Part shown: positions 1 through 8,750 of the stretch, piece after piece
Numbering within the stretch: the first letter of the stretch is position 1
How the letters are laid out: every line of letters begins with the position of its first letter
Assembly (NCBI RefSeq): GCF_017355405.1
Contig: NZ_CP061177.1
Span: forward strand, 186,001-250,000
Direction of reading: 5' to 3'
Length of the DNA: 64,000 bases
Source: Roseomonas haemaphysalidis
GTDB lineage: Bacteria > Pseudomonadota > Alphaproteobacteria > Acetobacterales > Acetobacteraceae
The notes under the pieces: generated by a model
Seen by the model: only the letters and a program-made list of their open reading frames with translations
The model's database searches: none
Told to the model about the DNA's origin: nothing
Position numbers and translations under genes: made by a program

Positions 1-360
1 CGCGGCGGCGGTGCCGCCGGGCAGCACAAAGGAACGCAGCGGCGGCAGCGCCGCGTTCATCGCCGCCACCTCGGCCTCCAGCCGGGCGCACTGGGTGTCG
101 GCCATGCGCAGGCGCTCGCCCTCCTCGCCCGGCACGCAAAGGTCGGCGCCGAGGTCGAACAGGTCGTTCTGGATGCGGGCCAGCATCGCGTCCTCCTCCC
201 CCGCTGTGTGCAGGCGCAGCAGGCCGAGGGTGGCGTTGCATTCGTCCACCGCGCCGATCGCCTCGATCCGCAGGGTGTCCTTGCTCACGCGGGTGCCGTC
301 GCCCAGCGAGGTCTGGCCGCCGTCGCCGCCGCGGGTGGTGATGATGTCGAGTCGGACCAT
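1..360 (-). CDS. PduO-type ATP:cob(I)alamin adenosyltransferase (3' end cut by window)
   Basis: The enzyme transfers the adenosyl group of ATP to cob(I)alamin to make coenzyme B12 in the cytoplasm. The visible N-terminal 120 residues begin MVRLDIITTRGGDGGQTSLG, the TRxGDxGxT nucleotide-binding signature of the PduO/MMAB family, followed by IEAIGAVDECNATLG, also typical of the family. The start at 360 has an AGGAG about 10 bases upstream. The reading frame runs off the left edge, so roughly the last third is missing. It is last in a minus-strand group with a TonB-like gene 27 bases upstream and a cation-efflux gene. A cobalamin-dependent metH lies about 2 kb away, which fits B12 use, but a shared pathway is only inferred. 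Confidence 0.9.
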   Translation of the reverse strand, partial: MVRLDIITTRGGDGGQTSLGDGTRVSKDTLRIEAIGAVDECNATLGLLRLHTAGEEDAMLARIQNDLFDLGADLCVPGEEGERLRMADTQCARLEAEVAAMNAALPPLRSFVLPGGTAAA

Positions 361-387
361 GGGGGGTGGGCTCCTGGAAGGGTGCGG

Positions 388-1173
388 CTAGCCGGCCGTG
401 GGCCTGAAGGTGGTCCGCCAGTCGCGCGAACTCCAGACCGGCACGCCGTCGCGCACCGCAGGCTCGAAGCGGCAGCGGCGGACGCCGCGTTGCGCGGCGG
501 CATCCAGCTCGGCATGGCCGCTGGACTGCACCACGCGCGCCTCGATCACCCGGCCCTTGTCGGTCAGGCGCAGGCGCAGCAGCACGTCGCCGCCGATGCC
601 GGCCTGGGACAGTGCTGCGGGGTATTCGGTGGCGTCGTTGCAGCCGATCTCACGCGGGCGGGCGGCACTGCGGTCGGGACCGGGCGGCGCCTCGGCCAGC
701 GCCAAGCCGGCGCCGAGGCGGATGGGACCGGGCGCGGCCTCCGGCGGCGGCGGCGGTGCGGCGGGTGCCGGGGGGGGCGGCAAGGGCAGTGCCTGGGGGC
801 GGGGTGGCGGCGGGGCGACAGGGGCCGGCGCGTCCGGCGGGGCAGCTTGAGGCAGGGATGGCCCGGCGGCCGGGGCTGGCGGCGCGGGCTCGGAGGACGC
901 GGGCTCGGGGGACGGGATGTCCGGCGGCGGCGCGGGCTCCGCCGGCCCGGGGGCCGTGGGGGGCGGCGCGGCACCGGCCCCCTGTTCGTCCGGCCCCGCG
1001 ACGCCCGCGAAGACCAGCGGCACGCCGTAGAGCGGCGGCGGCGGCGGCAGCCCTGGCTCGGCCCGCCACAGCAGCGCCAGCAGCACCGCCGCGTGCAGCG
1101 CCAGCGCGGCGGCCAGCGCGGCGCCGCGTAGCCAGGGGCTGTGTTCCGGCCGCGCGGCGGCCCGGACGGTCAC
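388..1173 (-). CDS. TonB-family energy transducer
   Basis: This 261-residue protein has the TonB layout: a short cytoplasmic N-terminus, one membrane helix at about residues 15-36 (LRGAALAAALALHAAVLLAL), a long Pro/Ala/Glu-rich periplasmic spacer (about 45-170), and a C-terminal TonB domain with YPAALSQAGIGGDVLLRLRL and RRCRFEPAVRDGVPV. Such proteins pass proton-motive energy from ExbBD to outer-membrane receptors. It starts with GTG at 1173 and overlaps the stop of the upstream cation-efflux gene by four bases, so translation is probably coupled. No exbB, exbD or receptor gene is visible here, so its partners and substrate are unknown. Confidence 0.85.
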   Translation of the reverse strand: MTVRAAARPEHSPWLRGAALAAALALHAAVLLALLWRAEPGLPPPPPLYGVPLVFAGVAGPDEQGAGAAPPPTAPGPAEPAPPPDIPSPEPASSEPAPPAPAAGPSLPQAAPPDAPAPVAPPPPRPQALPLPPPPAPAAPPPPPEAAPGPIRLGAGLALAEAPPGPDRSAARPREIGCNDATEYPAALSQAGIGGDVLLRLRLTDKGRVIEARVVQSSGHAELDAAAQRGVRRCRFEPAVRDGVPVWSSRDWRTTFRPTAG

Positions 1174-2063
1174 AGCACCAGCACGCCCTGGTGCTTGGCC
1201 TTGGCTTCCGGCTCCACATGGATGGTGATGACGGCGGCCCCGAGTTCATCCTTCAGCGCCGCCTCGATCCGGTCGCAGATCTCGTGCGATTCCCGCACCG
1301 CCATGTCCCCCGGCACCACCAGGTGGAATTCCACGAAGGTGGTGCGGCCGGAATGGCGGGTGCGCAGGTCGTGCATCTCCAGCGCGCCTTCCGCCTCCTG
1401 TCCCATCAGCGCCCGGATGCGCGCCAGCAGCGCGGGTTCCACCGCCTCGTCCATCAGGCCACCGACGCTTTCACGCAGCAGCTGCCAGCCGGAAAACAGG
1501 ATGTTCACCGCCGTCAGCGCGGCCAGCAGCGGGTCGAACCACAGCAGCCCCGTCAGCGCCACGATGCCGACGCCGACCACCACGCCGGCCGAGGTCACGA
1601 CATCCGAGAACAGGTGCCGCGCATCGGCCAGCAACGCCGGCGAGCGCAGCAACCGCCCTTCGCGGCGCAGCTTCAGCGCCCAGACGGTATTGATGGCCGT
1701 GGCGACCACCGAGATGGCCAGGCCGATCCAGGGCACGTCCGGCGCCTGGGGCATCAGCCAGGCGCCCCAGGCCTCCTTCAGGATGAGCAGGGCGGCGACG
1801 ATGATCAGCGCGCCTTCCAGCACCGCCGAGAAGTATTCCGCCTTGGCGTGGCCGTAGGGGTGGTTGGCGTCCGGCGGCTCGGCCGACAGGCGCACCGCCA
1901 GCAGGGCCGCGACGGCGGCAGCGACATTGACCACGGATTCCAGGGCATCGGCCAGCAGCGCGACGCTGCCGGTCAGCCACCAGGCGGCCGACTTCAACCC
2001 CAGCACCGCGAAGGCAATGCCCACGCTGCCCGCCGCCAACCTCAATGCCCGATCCGGTACCAC
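1170..2063 (-). CDS. Cation diffusion facilitator (CDF) family metal efflux transporter
   Basis: A cytoplasmic-membrane antiporter expected to export divalent metals such as Zn, Co or Fe. It has the CDF pattern: helix 2 with LLADALESVVN, then HPYGHAKAEYFSAV, helix 5 with ADARHLFSDVVTS (HxxxD metal site), and a cytoplasmic C-terminal domain ending in ITIHVEPEAKAK. The start is uncertain. I use the GTG at 2063 because a GGAG lies eight bases upstream and it trims the protein to about 297 residues; the frame stays open to a GTG at 2132. The metal cannot be told from sequence. It overlaps the TonB-like gene downstream by four bases. Confidence 0.85.
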   Translation of the reverse strand: MVPDRALRLAAGSVGIAFAVLGLKSAAWWLTGSVALLADALESVVNVAAAVAALLAVRLSAEPPDANHPYGHAKAEYFSAVLEGALIIVAALLILKEAWGAWLMPQAPDVPWIGLAISVVATAINTVWALKLRREGRLLRSPALLADARHLFSDVVTSAGVVVGVGIVALTGLLWFDPLLAALTAVNILFSGWQLLRESVGGLMDEAVEPALLARIRALMGQEAEGALEMHDLRTRHSGRTTFVEFHLVVPGDMAVRESHEICDRIEAALKDELGAAVITIHVEPEAKAKHQGVLVL

Positions 2064-2490
2064 CTGCGCCGCTCCAATTCCGCGTGGGGCGCCTTCTAGC
2101 GCGCGACCATGAAGAAAGAGAAGAGCACGCACCGCATTTTTCCGAAAGATCGGCTTTTTTGCTGCAAGTTTGGCAAACGGACCCAGGCCTGCGCATCATC
2201 TTGCGGCGCTGCCGTGAAGGTGGCGCCGCGCCATGCAAGTGCAGCCGAGGCTACGGCGCGGGCGGCGCATCTGCCTCCTGAAAGGGGCGCCGCCCCTTTC
2301 AAACTCTCCCCGCCAGGGCCTCGCCCCCCGGACCCGCTGTTTGTTGCGGCGACGCCGGCGAAAGCAGCCACTGCTTCCCAGGCCATCGATTTCGGGGAAA
2401 TCCCCGCCCGTCAGCACCGCACCGAGGGAGGGGAGCGCGGAAAGGATTGAGGGGGCAGCGCCCCCCCCCCGAAGGCCGGAGGTGGCCCGC
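2064..2490. other. Intergenic stretch with a perfect palindrome
   Basis: I find no convincing gene between metH and the cation-efflux gene. At 2280-2300 lies a perfect inverted repeat, GAAAGGGGCG, one base, CGCCCCTTTC. A run of ten or more C's at about 2459-2470 sits beside GGGGGCAGCG, which could also fold. The region follows the 3' end of metH on the minus strand, so termination or transcript protection is plausible. There is no T-tract after either hairpin. Confidence 0.5.
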
Positions 2491-5400
2491 TCAGACGGAA
2501 AAGTACTTGGCGCGCGGGTGATGCAGCACGATGGCGCTGGTCGACTGCTCCGGATGCAACTGCCATTCATCGCTGATCGAGACACCGACGCGGTCGGAAT
2601 CCAGCAGCTTCAGCAAGGGCTCCTGGTCTTCCAGCCGCGGGCAGGCGGGGTAGCCGAAGGAGTAGCGGCCGCCGCGATAGCCCTGGGACAGCATCTTCTC
2701 CATGTCGCGGTCGTCCTCGCCGGCATAGCCCAGCTCGGCGCGGATGCGCTTGTGGACGTATTCGGCCATCGCCTCCGCCATCTCGACCGAGAGACCGTGC
2801 AGGTAGAGGTAGTCCTGGTAGCGGTTGCCCTCGAACCATTCGCGCGCCAGGTCGCTGGCCTTCTGGCCGACGGTGACCACCTGCAGGCCGATGACGTCGC
2901 GATGCTCCGGCCCGTCGTCGATGTCGCGCACGAAGTCGGCGATGCAATCGCCGTCCTCCTTGGGCTGGCGCGGCAGGGTGAAGCGCGCGGCCTCCGTCAC
3001 GCCGTCCTCCTCGAACAGGATCACGTCGTTGCCCTGGCCGGCGCATTTCCAATAGCCGTAGATGGCCTGCGGCTTGAGGATGTTGTCCTGCTCGGACAGC
3101 GCCAGCATGCGGCGCAGCACGGGGCGCAGCTCCTGCTTGGCCCAGGCGATGAACTCCTCCAGGCTGCGGCCCTGCTTCCGGAAGCCCCACTGGAACTGGT
3201 ACAGGCTGCGCTCGTTCAGAAAGGGCACCACGGCCTTGGGGTCGCTGGTGATGACGCGGCTGCCCCAGAAGGGGGGCACAGGCACCGGCTCGTTCGCCGT
3301 CAGGCGCCGGCGGCGACTTTGCGCGTAGTTGACATCGACCGGCGCGAAGCCGCGCGGGTCGGCGGTGCCCAGCACGCGGGTGCTGTTCTTGGACTTGCCG
3401 GCGCGCTTCTGCTGCACGGTGCCGAGATAGCCGTCGAAGTCGCTGCCCATGACGCGGTCCATCAGGTGCAGGCCGTCGAAGGCATCGCGCGCATAAGCCA
3501 CGCGGCCGGAGCTGTAGGCGTTGACGCAGTCGTCCTCGACGAAGTTGCGCGTCAGCGCGGCGCCGCCCAGCAGCACGGGAACCTCCAGCCCCTGGCGGGA
3601 CATCTCCTCGAGATTCTCCTTCATCACGACAGTCGATTTGACGAGCAGCCCCGACATGCCGATGGCATGCGCCTTGTGTTCCTTCACCGCCACCATCATG
3701 TCGGCCAGCGGTACCTTGATGCCGAGGTTGACGACCTTGTAGCCGTTGTTGGTGAGGATGATGTCGACCAGGTTCTTGCCGATGTCGTGCACGTCGCCGC
3801 GCACGGTGGCCAGCACGATGGTGCCCTTCTCCTGGCCCTCGATCTTCTCCATGTGCGGCTCGAGATAGGCCACGGCGGCCTTCATCGTCTCGGCCGATTG
3901 CAGCACGAAGGGCAGCTGCATCTTGCCGGCGCCGAACAGCTCGCCGACGACCTTCATGCCTTCCAGCAGGATGCCGTTGATGATGTCGAGCGGCTTGAGA
4001 CCCTGGGCCATGGCATCGGCCAGCTCCTCGTCCAGCCCCTTGCGGTCGCCGTCGACGATGCGGTCCTTGAGGCGGCCCTCGACCGTCTCGGCCTTCACCT
4101 TCTTGGCGGAATCCGCCGCCTTGCGGCCGGCGAACATCTCCAGCAGCTTCTGCAGCGGGTCGTAGCCCTCGCTGCGGCGGTCGAAGATCAGGTCCTCGGC
4201 GACCTTCACCTCCTCGGCCGGGATGGAGTGCAGCGGCTTGATCTTGGACACATGCACGATGGCGCCGGTCATGCCCGCCTTCACCGCGTAGTCCAGGAAC
4301 ACGCTGTTCAGCACGTGGCGCGAGGCCGGGTTCAGGCCGAAGGAGATGTTGGACAGGCCGAGGATGATCTGGATGTCCGGGAACTTCTCCCGGATCAGCC
4401 GGATGCCCTCCAGCGTCCATTCGCCCAGCTTGCGGTCGTCCTCGTTGCCCGTCGCGATGGTGAAGGTCAGCGGGTCGATCAAGAGGTCGCTTTGCGGCAG
4501 GCCGTGCTGGTTGCAGGCGAAGTCCACCAGCCGCTCGGCGATGCGCAGCTTGTCCTCCGGCGTCTTGGCCATGCCCACCTCGTCGATGGTGAGCGCGATC
4601 ACGGCGGCGCCGAACTTTTTCGCGAGTTTCAGCCGGTCCGCCGCAGCGGCCTCGCCGTCCTCGAAGTTGATGGAATTGATGATCGGCTTGCCGCCATGCA
4701 GCTTCAGCGCCGCCTCGATCACCGGCGTCTCGGTGCTGTCGATCACCAGCGGCGCGTTGACCGAGCCGGTGAAGCGGCGGACCACCTCGTTCATCTCGGC
4801 CATCTCGTCGCGGCCCACGAAGGCCGTGCAGATGTCGAGCGAGTTGGAGCCCTCCCCCACCTGCTCGCGGCCGATCGAGACGCAAGCGTCCCAATCATGT
4901 TCCGCCTGCCGCTCGCGCCACAGCTTGGAGCCGTTGGCGTTGCAGCGCTCGCCGATGGAGAAGTAGCTGTTCTCCTGCCGCAGCGACGTCTGGCCATACA
5001 GGCTGGCGACCGAGGGCACCCAGTGGTGCGACCGCTGCGCCGGCGCCGGCCGCGCCTTGTTGCCGGAGATCCGGCGCAGCATCGCATCCAGCCCCTGGAT
5101 ATGCGGGATGGACGTGCCGCAGCAGCCGCCGATCAGGTTCAGCCCGTCTTCCTCGACGAAGCGCTGCATCCAGGAGGCCATCTCCTCGGCGCCGAGCGGG
5201 TAGTGCGTCTTGCCGTCCACCAGCTCCGGCAGGCCGGCATTGGGCTGGCAGGACAGCAAGCCCGGCCAGTTCTGCGACAGCCAGCGCACGTGCTCGGCCA
5301 TCTCCTGCGGGCCGGTGGCGCAGTTCAACCCGATCAGCGGCACGTCCAGCGCATGGATGGCGGTGGCCGCGGCGGCGATGTCGCTGCCGACCAGCAGCGT

Positions 5401-5991
5401 CCCGGTGGTTTCCACCGTCACCTGCACGAAGATCGGGATGTCGCTGTTGGCGCGCGACTTCGCGATCTTGGCGGCGTTGACGGCCGCCTTGATGAACAGC
5501 GTGTCCTGGTTGGTTTCCGTCAGCAGCGCGTCGGCGCCGCCGGCGATCAGCCCCTCGCACTGCACCACCAGCGCGGCTTCCAGGGTGTCGTAGTCGATAT
5601 GGCCCAGCGTCGGCAGCTTGGTGCCGGGGCCGATGTCGCCGATCACCCAGCGGTCGCGGCCGTCGGCAAAGCTCTCGGCCGCCTCACGCGCCAGCTCGAC
5701 GGACAGCTTGTTGATCTCGAAGGCTCGGCTGCCCAGCTCGAACTCTTCCAGCGTGATCGGCGAGCCGCCGAAGGAATTGGTCAGCACCATGTCCGACCCG
5801 GCCTCGTAGTACCCACGGTGGATCTCGCGGACCAGCTCGGGGCGGGACAGGTTCAGCACCTCGGTGCAGTTCTCCTTGCCCCAGAAATCCTTCTCGATTT
5901 CCAGCGTCAGCGCCTGGACGCGCGAGCCCATGCCGCCATCGCACAGCAACACGCGGTCGCGCAGGGCATCGAGCAGGTGCGGACGAGCCAT
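2491..5991 (-). CDS. metH: Cobalamin-dependent methionine synthase
   Basis: MetH methylates homocysteine to methionine using 5-methyltetrahydrofolate, with cobalamin as methyl carrier. At 1166 residues it is full length (E. coli about 1227) and all four modules are present. The homocysteine domain (about 1-310) has zinc ligands Cys224 (NCATGP) and Cys290/291 (GGCCGT). The pterin domain begins near 345 (FSIGERCNANGS). The B12 cap and Rossmann domains (about 630-870) carry DVHDIGKN with the cobalt-ligand His735. The C-terminal AdoMet reactivation domain contains GYPACPRLEDQ. It starts 15 bases after the stop of the ArsR-methyltransferase gene, so the two form an operon probably controlled by that regulator. 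Confidence 0.97.
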   Translation of the reverse strand: MARPHLLDALRDRVLLCDGGMGSRVQALTLEIEKDFWGKENCTEVLNLSRPELVREIHRGYYEAGSDMVLTNSFGGSPITLEEFELGSRAFEINKLSVELAREAAESFADGRDRWVIGDIGPGTKLPTLGHIDYDTLEAALVVQCEGLIAGGADALLTETNQDTLFIKAAVNAAKIAKSRANSDIPIFVQVTVETTGTLLVGSDIAAAATAIHALDVPLIGLNCATGPQEMAEHVRWLSQNWPGLLSCQPNAGLPELVDGKTHYPLGAEEMASWMQRFVEEDGLNLIGGCCGTSIPHIQGLDAMLRRISGNKARPAPAQRSHHWVPSVASLYGQTSLRQENSYFSIGERCNANGSKLWRERQAEHDWDACVSIGREQVGEGSNSLDICTAFVGRDEMAEMNEVVRRFTGSVNAPLVIDSTETPVIEAALKLHGGKPIINSINFEDGEAAAADRLKLAKKFGAAVIALTIDEVGMAKTPEDKLRIAERLVDFACNQHGLPQSDLLIDPLTFTIATGNEDDRKLGEWTLEGIRLIREKFPDIQIILGLSNISFGLNPASRHVLNSVFLDYAVKAGMTGAIVHVSKIKPLHSIPAEEVKVAEDLIFDRRSEGYDPLQKLLEMFAGRKAADSAKKVKAETVEGRLKDRIVDGDRKGLDEELADAMAQGLKPLDIINGILLEGMKVVGELFGAGKMQLPFVLQSAETMKAAVAYLEPHMEKIEGQEKGTIVLATVRGDVHDIGKNLVDIILTNNGYKVVNLGIKVPLADMMVAVKEHKAHAIGMSGLLVKSTVVMKENLEEMSRQGLEVPVLLGGAALTRNFVEDDCVNAYSSGRVAYARDAFDGLHLMDRVMGSDFDGYLGTVQQKRAGKSKNSTRVLGTADPRGFAPVDVNYAQSRRRRLTANEPVPVPPFWGSRVITSDPKAVVPFLNERSLYQFQWGFRKQGRSLEEFIAWAKQELRPVLRRMLALSEQDNILKPQAIYGYWKCAGQGNDVILFEEDGVTEAARFTLPRQPKEDGDCIADFVRDIDDGPEHRDVIGLQVVTVGQKASDLAREWFEGNRYQDYLYLHGLSVEMAEAMAEYVHKRIRAELGYAGEDDRDMEKMLSQGYRGGRYSFGYPACPRLEDQEPLLKLLDSDRVGVSISDEWQLHPEQSTSAIVLHHPRAKYFSV

Positions 5992-6006
5992 GATCAGAAA
6001 CTTTCG

Positions 6007-6960
6007 TTAGAACTGCAGGGTCGTTTCGGGAAGCATCGCGGCGGCGGCGGCCATCCGCCGGGCCGGCCACAGCCGCACGGCCAGCGGCCCCGCCACCTCA
6101 ACCGGCGGCAAAGGCGCGCAGCCGGCCTCGCCCATCCAGCCGGCGATGGCAGCGTCGTCGAAGCCCGGCCAGCGATGCGCCAGGCCGCGCAGCAGGTCGC
6201 CGCGCTCATGCGGCGCGAGGTCGATCACCACCAGCAGGCCATCGGGCTTCAGCACCCGCGCGGCCTCGGCCAGCGCCGCCACCGGGTCGTCGGCGTAGTG
6301 CAGAACCATCTGCAAGGTGGCGAGGTCGAAGCCCGCATCCGGCAGCGGCAGGCGGTACATGTCGGCCAGCCGCACACTGGCATTCGCCAGGTTGCGCTCG
6401 GCCAGCCGCGCGCGGGCCAGCGCCAGCATCTCGCGGCTGGCGTCCAAGCCCAGCACGGCGTCGGCGCGCGGCGCCAGCACGTCCAACAGCTTGCCGGTGC
6501 CGGTGCCGATATCCACCGCCCGCGCCACGCGCTTCGGCATCAGCCTGACCAGCGCCGCCTCGATCGCCGGCGCCGGCAGGCCCAGCGCGCGCATCTCGTC
6601 CCAATCCGCGCCATGCGCGCGGAAGCTCTCGCTCGCCACCCGCGCCCGCTCGGCGGCGATGCGCGCAGCCGCGCGGCGGTCGGCGGCGATGGTGGCATCG
6701 TCCTCCGGCAGGCGGGCCAGCAGGGCGCGGGCCAGCCCGGCCTCGTCGGCCAGCTGGAAATAGGCGTTGGCGCCTTCCGGCAACCGCTCCAGCAGCCCGG
6801 CCTCGACCAGCAGCTTCAGGTGGCGCGACAGGCGCGGCTGCGACTGGCCGAGGATGGCGCAGAACTCGCTGACGCAGAAGGCGCCGCGCGCGCAGAGTGC
6901 CAGCAACCGCAGGCGGGTCGGCTCGGCGCTGGCGCGCAATTGGGTGAGCAGGGGCTCCAT
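6007..6960 (-). CDS. ArsR-family regulator fused to a SAM-dependent methyltransferase domain (SahR-like)
   Basis: This 317-residue protein joins a winged helix (about 1-85, recognition helix SQPRLSRHLKLL) to a class I methyltransferase fold (about 140-300, motif I VDIGTGTG at 149-156, then VLGLDASREML). The first domain lacks the clustered Cys/His of metal-sensing ArsR proteins. From what is known of SahR-type regulators, which sit next to metH, metF or ahcY and respond to S-adenosylhomocysteine, I infer that the methyltransferase fold senses SAH/SAM and controls metH. The gene is 15 bases upstream of metH and diverges from a small gene; a 22-bp imperfect palindrome lies 12 bases before its start. 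Effector binding and enzyme activity are untested. Confidence 0.85.
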   Translation of the reverse strand: MEPLLTQLRASAEPTRLRLLALCARGAFCVSEFCAILGQSQPRLSRHLKLLVEAGLLERLPEGANAYFQLADEAGLARALLARLPEDDATIAADRRAAARIAAERARVASESFRAHGADWDEMRALGLPAPAIEAALVRLMPKRVARAVDIGTGTGKLLDVLAPRADAVLGLDASREMLALARARLAERNLANASVRLADMYRLPLPDAGFDLATLQMVLHYADDPVAALAEAARVLKPDGLLVVIDLAPHERGDLLRGLAHRWPGFDDAAIAGWMGEAGCAPLPPVEVAGPLAVRLWPARRMAAAAAMLPETTLQF

Positions 6961-6972
6961 GGGCTTGCGGAT

Positions 6973-6994
6973 GACATAAAGAGTTCCTTATGTC
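6973..6994. promoter_or_regulatory. Candidate operator for the ArsR-methyltransferase regulator
   Basis: An imperfect 22-bp palindrome with arms GACATAA and TTATGTC; 9 of 11 half-site positions match. It fills most of the 29-41 bp gap between the divergent starts, so a bound dimer could block both genes. The region is AT-rich against the GC-rich background. The assignment to the neighbouring regulator is inferred from position. Confidence 0.6.
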
Positions 6995-7001
6995 TAGCGC
7001 C

Positions 7002-7352
7002 ATGACTTGGTCGCTCGATGCCCGCACCCCCGTCCGCCTGCTGGATGCCGCCACCGAGGCCCCGCCCGGCGCCGTGGTGCTGGCGGAGGATGGCGCCCCC
7101 CTGCCCGCCGGCACGGCGCGGGTGGAACGCTACGCCACGCCGGTCGCGACCCCCCACCCCATCGGCTGCGCCTGCTGCCAGCCGCGCAACCCCGTCTCCA
7201 TCGCACTGGACCGGCTGTTCCTGGCGCGGATGCGAGAGGGGCTGGAGTTCCGGGAGGTGGTGGCGGTGACGGCCACCGAGGCGGGGCGCGCAGCCGTGGC
7301 GGCGGCGTTGCAGGGCGACAGCGTGACGGTGGCGCGGTTCAGGGCGGAGTGA
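7002..7352 (+). CDS. Small unknown protein with a CxCC motif
   Basis: I do not recognise this 116-residue protein with certainty. It has no signal peptide or membrane segment. Its central part carries HPIGCACCQPRNP, then IALDRLFLARM and a segment FREVVAVTATEAG. The GCxCC element resembles the metal-binding loop of CobW/COG0523 GTPases, but no Walker A or NKxD is present, so it is not an intact GTPase. An ATG at 6990 is in frame but lies inside the palindrome, so I prefer the ATG at 7002. It diverges from the metH regulator and may share its control. Zinc or cobalt handling for MetH is speculation. Confidence 0.6.
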   Translation: MTWSLDARTPVRLLDAATEAPPGAVVLAEDGAPLPAGTARVERYATPVATPHPIGCACCQPRNPVSIALDRLFLARMREGLEFREVVAVTATEAGRAAVAAALQGDSVTVARFRAE

Positions 7353-7356
7353 AGGC

Positions 7357-7550
7357 TGGGGGAGAGAATTCCCCCAGACCCCCATCTTTTCTTTGATCTG
7401 TTTTACCAGGGCGGCCGTTTCGGGGGTGCGCTGGCACCTCCACCGCCGAAGTGTTCGGCGCGCGAGTCAATTTTTATCAAATCCCGCCCAGCCGACACAG
7501 CGCCAACTGACAGAAAAAAGATGGGGGTTCGGGGGAATTCCTTCCCCCGA
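7357..7550. repeat. Paired hairpin repeat, copy 1
   Basis: Two outward hairpins bracket an unconserved AT-richer middle. The left one (7357-7376, TGGGGGA/TCCCCCA) is followed by CCCCCATCTTTTCTT. The right one (7529-7550, TCGGGGGAA/TTCCCCCGA, perfect 9 bp) is preceded by CAGAAAAAAGATGGGGG at 7511-7527, the reverse complement of the left tract. It lies between two convergent genes, where it could act as a two-way terminator. Related elements lie at 9355-9544, 11043-11080 and 60404-60556. Confidence 0.7.
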
Positions 7551-7563
7551 CCTTCCCCCCCCC

Positions 7564-8658
7564 TCAGCAGAAATGCGCGCCCTTTGTCTCCACCGGCAGC
7601 ACGTAAAGCGACTGGCTGGCGCACATGAACAACTGGTTCCGCCGCGTGCCGCCGAAGCAGATGTTGGCGCAGATCTCGGGCAGCTTGATCTGGCCGATGC
7701 GGGTGCCGTCGGGGGCGAAGACGTGCACGCCGTCGTAGCCCTCCCCCACCCAGCCGGCGGCGACCCAGAGGTTGCCGGCCTCGTCGCAGCGGATGCCGTC
7801 GCCCATGCCGGTCTTGCCGTCCATCTCCATGGAACAGAAGGTGCGGGGGTTGCTCAGGCGGCCGCCATCGACGTCGTAGGCCCAGATGATGCTGGCGGCC
7901 TCGGGGTAGTGGGACATGCCGGTGTCGGCGACGTAGAGAGTGCGGTAGTCGGGGCTGAAGCACAGGCCGTTGGGCTTGAAGGGCTGGTCCGCCACTTTGG
8001 TCAGCTGCCCGCCGGCATCGATGCGGTAGACCGCCTCCTTGATGAAGGGGCGGGGCGAGCTGGCGGCCTCGGGCACCCGGTTGCCTTCGTAGTTCATCAG
8101 CGCGCCGTAGCCGGGGTCGGTGAACCAGATGGCGCCGTCGGCGGGGTGGACCACCACGTCGTTGGGCGCGTTGAAGGGCCCGTCGGGGCCGCGCGCGGCC
8201 AGGATGGTGAGGCTGCCGTCCGGCTCGTAGCGCACCACGTCCCGCTGGAAGTGGCGGCAGCTGACCTGCCGGCCTTCGCGGTCAAAGGTGTTGCCGTTGG
8301 AATAGCCCGACGGCGCGCGAAAGCGGCGGGACACGTGGCGATCCTCTTCCGTCAGGCGCAGGCATTCGTCGTTGGGAATGTCGGACCAGATCAGGAAGCG
8401 GCCGGTGGCGTGCCAGGCGGGGCCTTCCGCCCAGCCCATGCCGGTGTGCAGCCGGCGGATGCCGCCGTTGCCGAGGCGGGCGGTGAAGCGCTTGGGGTCG
8501 AGCGCCACGATATCGGCATCCGGGTAGCGGGCGGGCGGGGCGCCGGGGCCATAGTCGCGGCTCGCCTGCTGCGCGGCGGCGGGGCCGGACATGGCCAGCA
8601 CGGCGGCGGCCGAGACGCCGAGCATGCCGCGGCGACCGGCGGTCTGGGTCTGGATCAT
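7564..8658 (-). CDS. Exported SMP-30/gluconolactonase-family protein
   Basis: A 364-residue six-bladed propeller protein of the SMP-30/gluconolactonase/LRE family, which hydrolyses sugar or related lactones with a divalent metal. Family features are GWAEGPAWHATGRFLIWSDI, FNAPNDVVVHPADGAIWFTDPGYG, PFKPNGLCFSPDYRTLYVADTG and MGDGIRCDEAGNLWVA, which contain the expected acidic and Asn metal ligands. The N-terminus (about 1-30) has a twin Arg (GRRGMLG), a hydrophobic run and an AAAQQ cleavage region, suggesting Tat or Sec export to the periplasm. The substrate cannot be named. It reads the same way as the GNAT gene, 92 bases downstream of it. Confidence 0.88.
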   Translation of the reverse strand: MIQTQTAGRRGMLGVSAAAVLAMSGPAAAQQASRDYGPGAPPARYPDADIVALDPKRFTARLGNGGIRRLHTGMGWAEGPAWHATGRFLIWSDIPNDECLRLTEEDRHVSRRFRAPSGYSNGNTFDREGRQVSCRHFQRDVVRYEPDGSLTILAARGPDGPFNAPNDVVVHPADGAIWFTDPGYGALMNYEGNRVPEAASSPRPFIKEAVYRIDAGGQLTKVADQPFKPNGLCFSPDYRTLYVADTGMSHYPEAASIIWAYDVDGGRLSNPRTFCSMEMDGKTGMGDGIRCDEAGNLWVAAGWVGEGYDGVHVFAPDGTRIGQIKLPEICANICFGGTRRNQLFMCASQSLYVLPVETKGAHFC

Positions 8659-8750
8659 CGGTGACTTTCCCCTGCTGGCCGGCCTCCTTGCGCGGGCCGG
8701 GATGCGGAGGAGAGTGGCACGTCACCCCACCCCCCTGGCAACCGCGGCCG

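Noticed and set aside
2459..2470. Long C-run considered as a phase-variable tract
   Set aside because: It lies between genes after the metH stop and away from any start or promoter, so slippage would not obviously switch a gene.
2233..7005. Plus-strand open frame of 1590 codons opposite metH
   Set aside because: It is antisense to the clearly real metH and regulator genes. Its His/Gln/Ala/Arg-rich translation is the usual shadow of GC-biased third positions.
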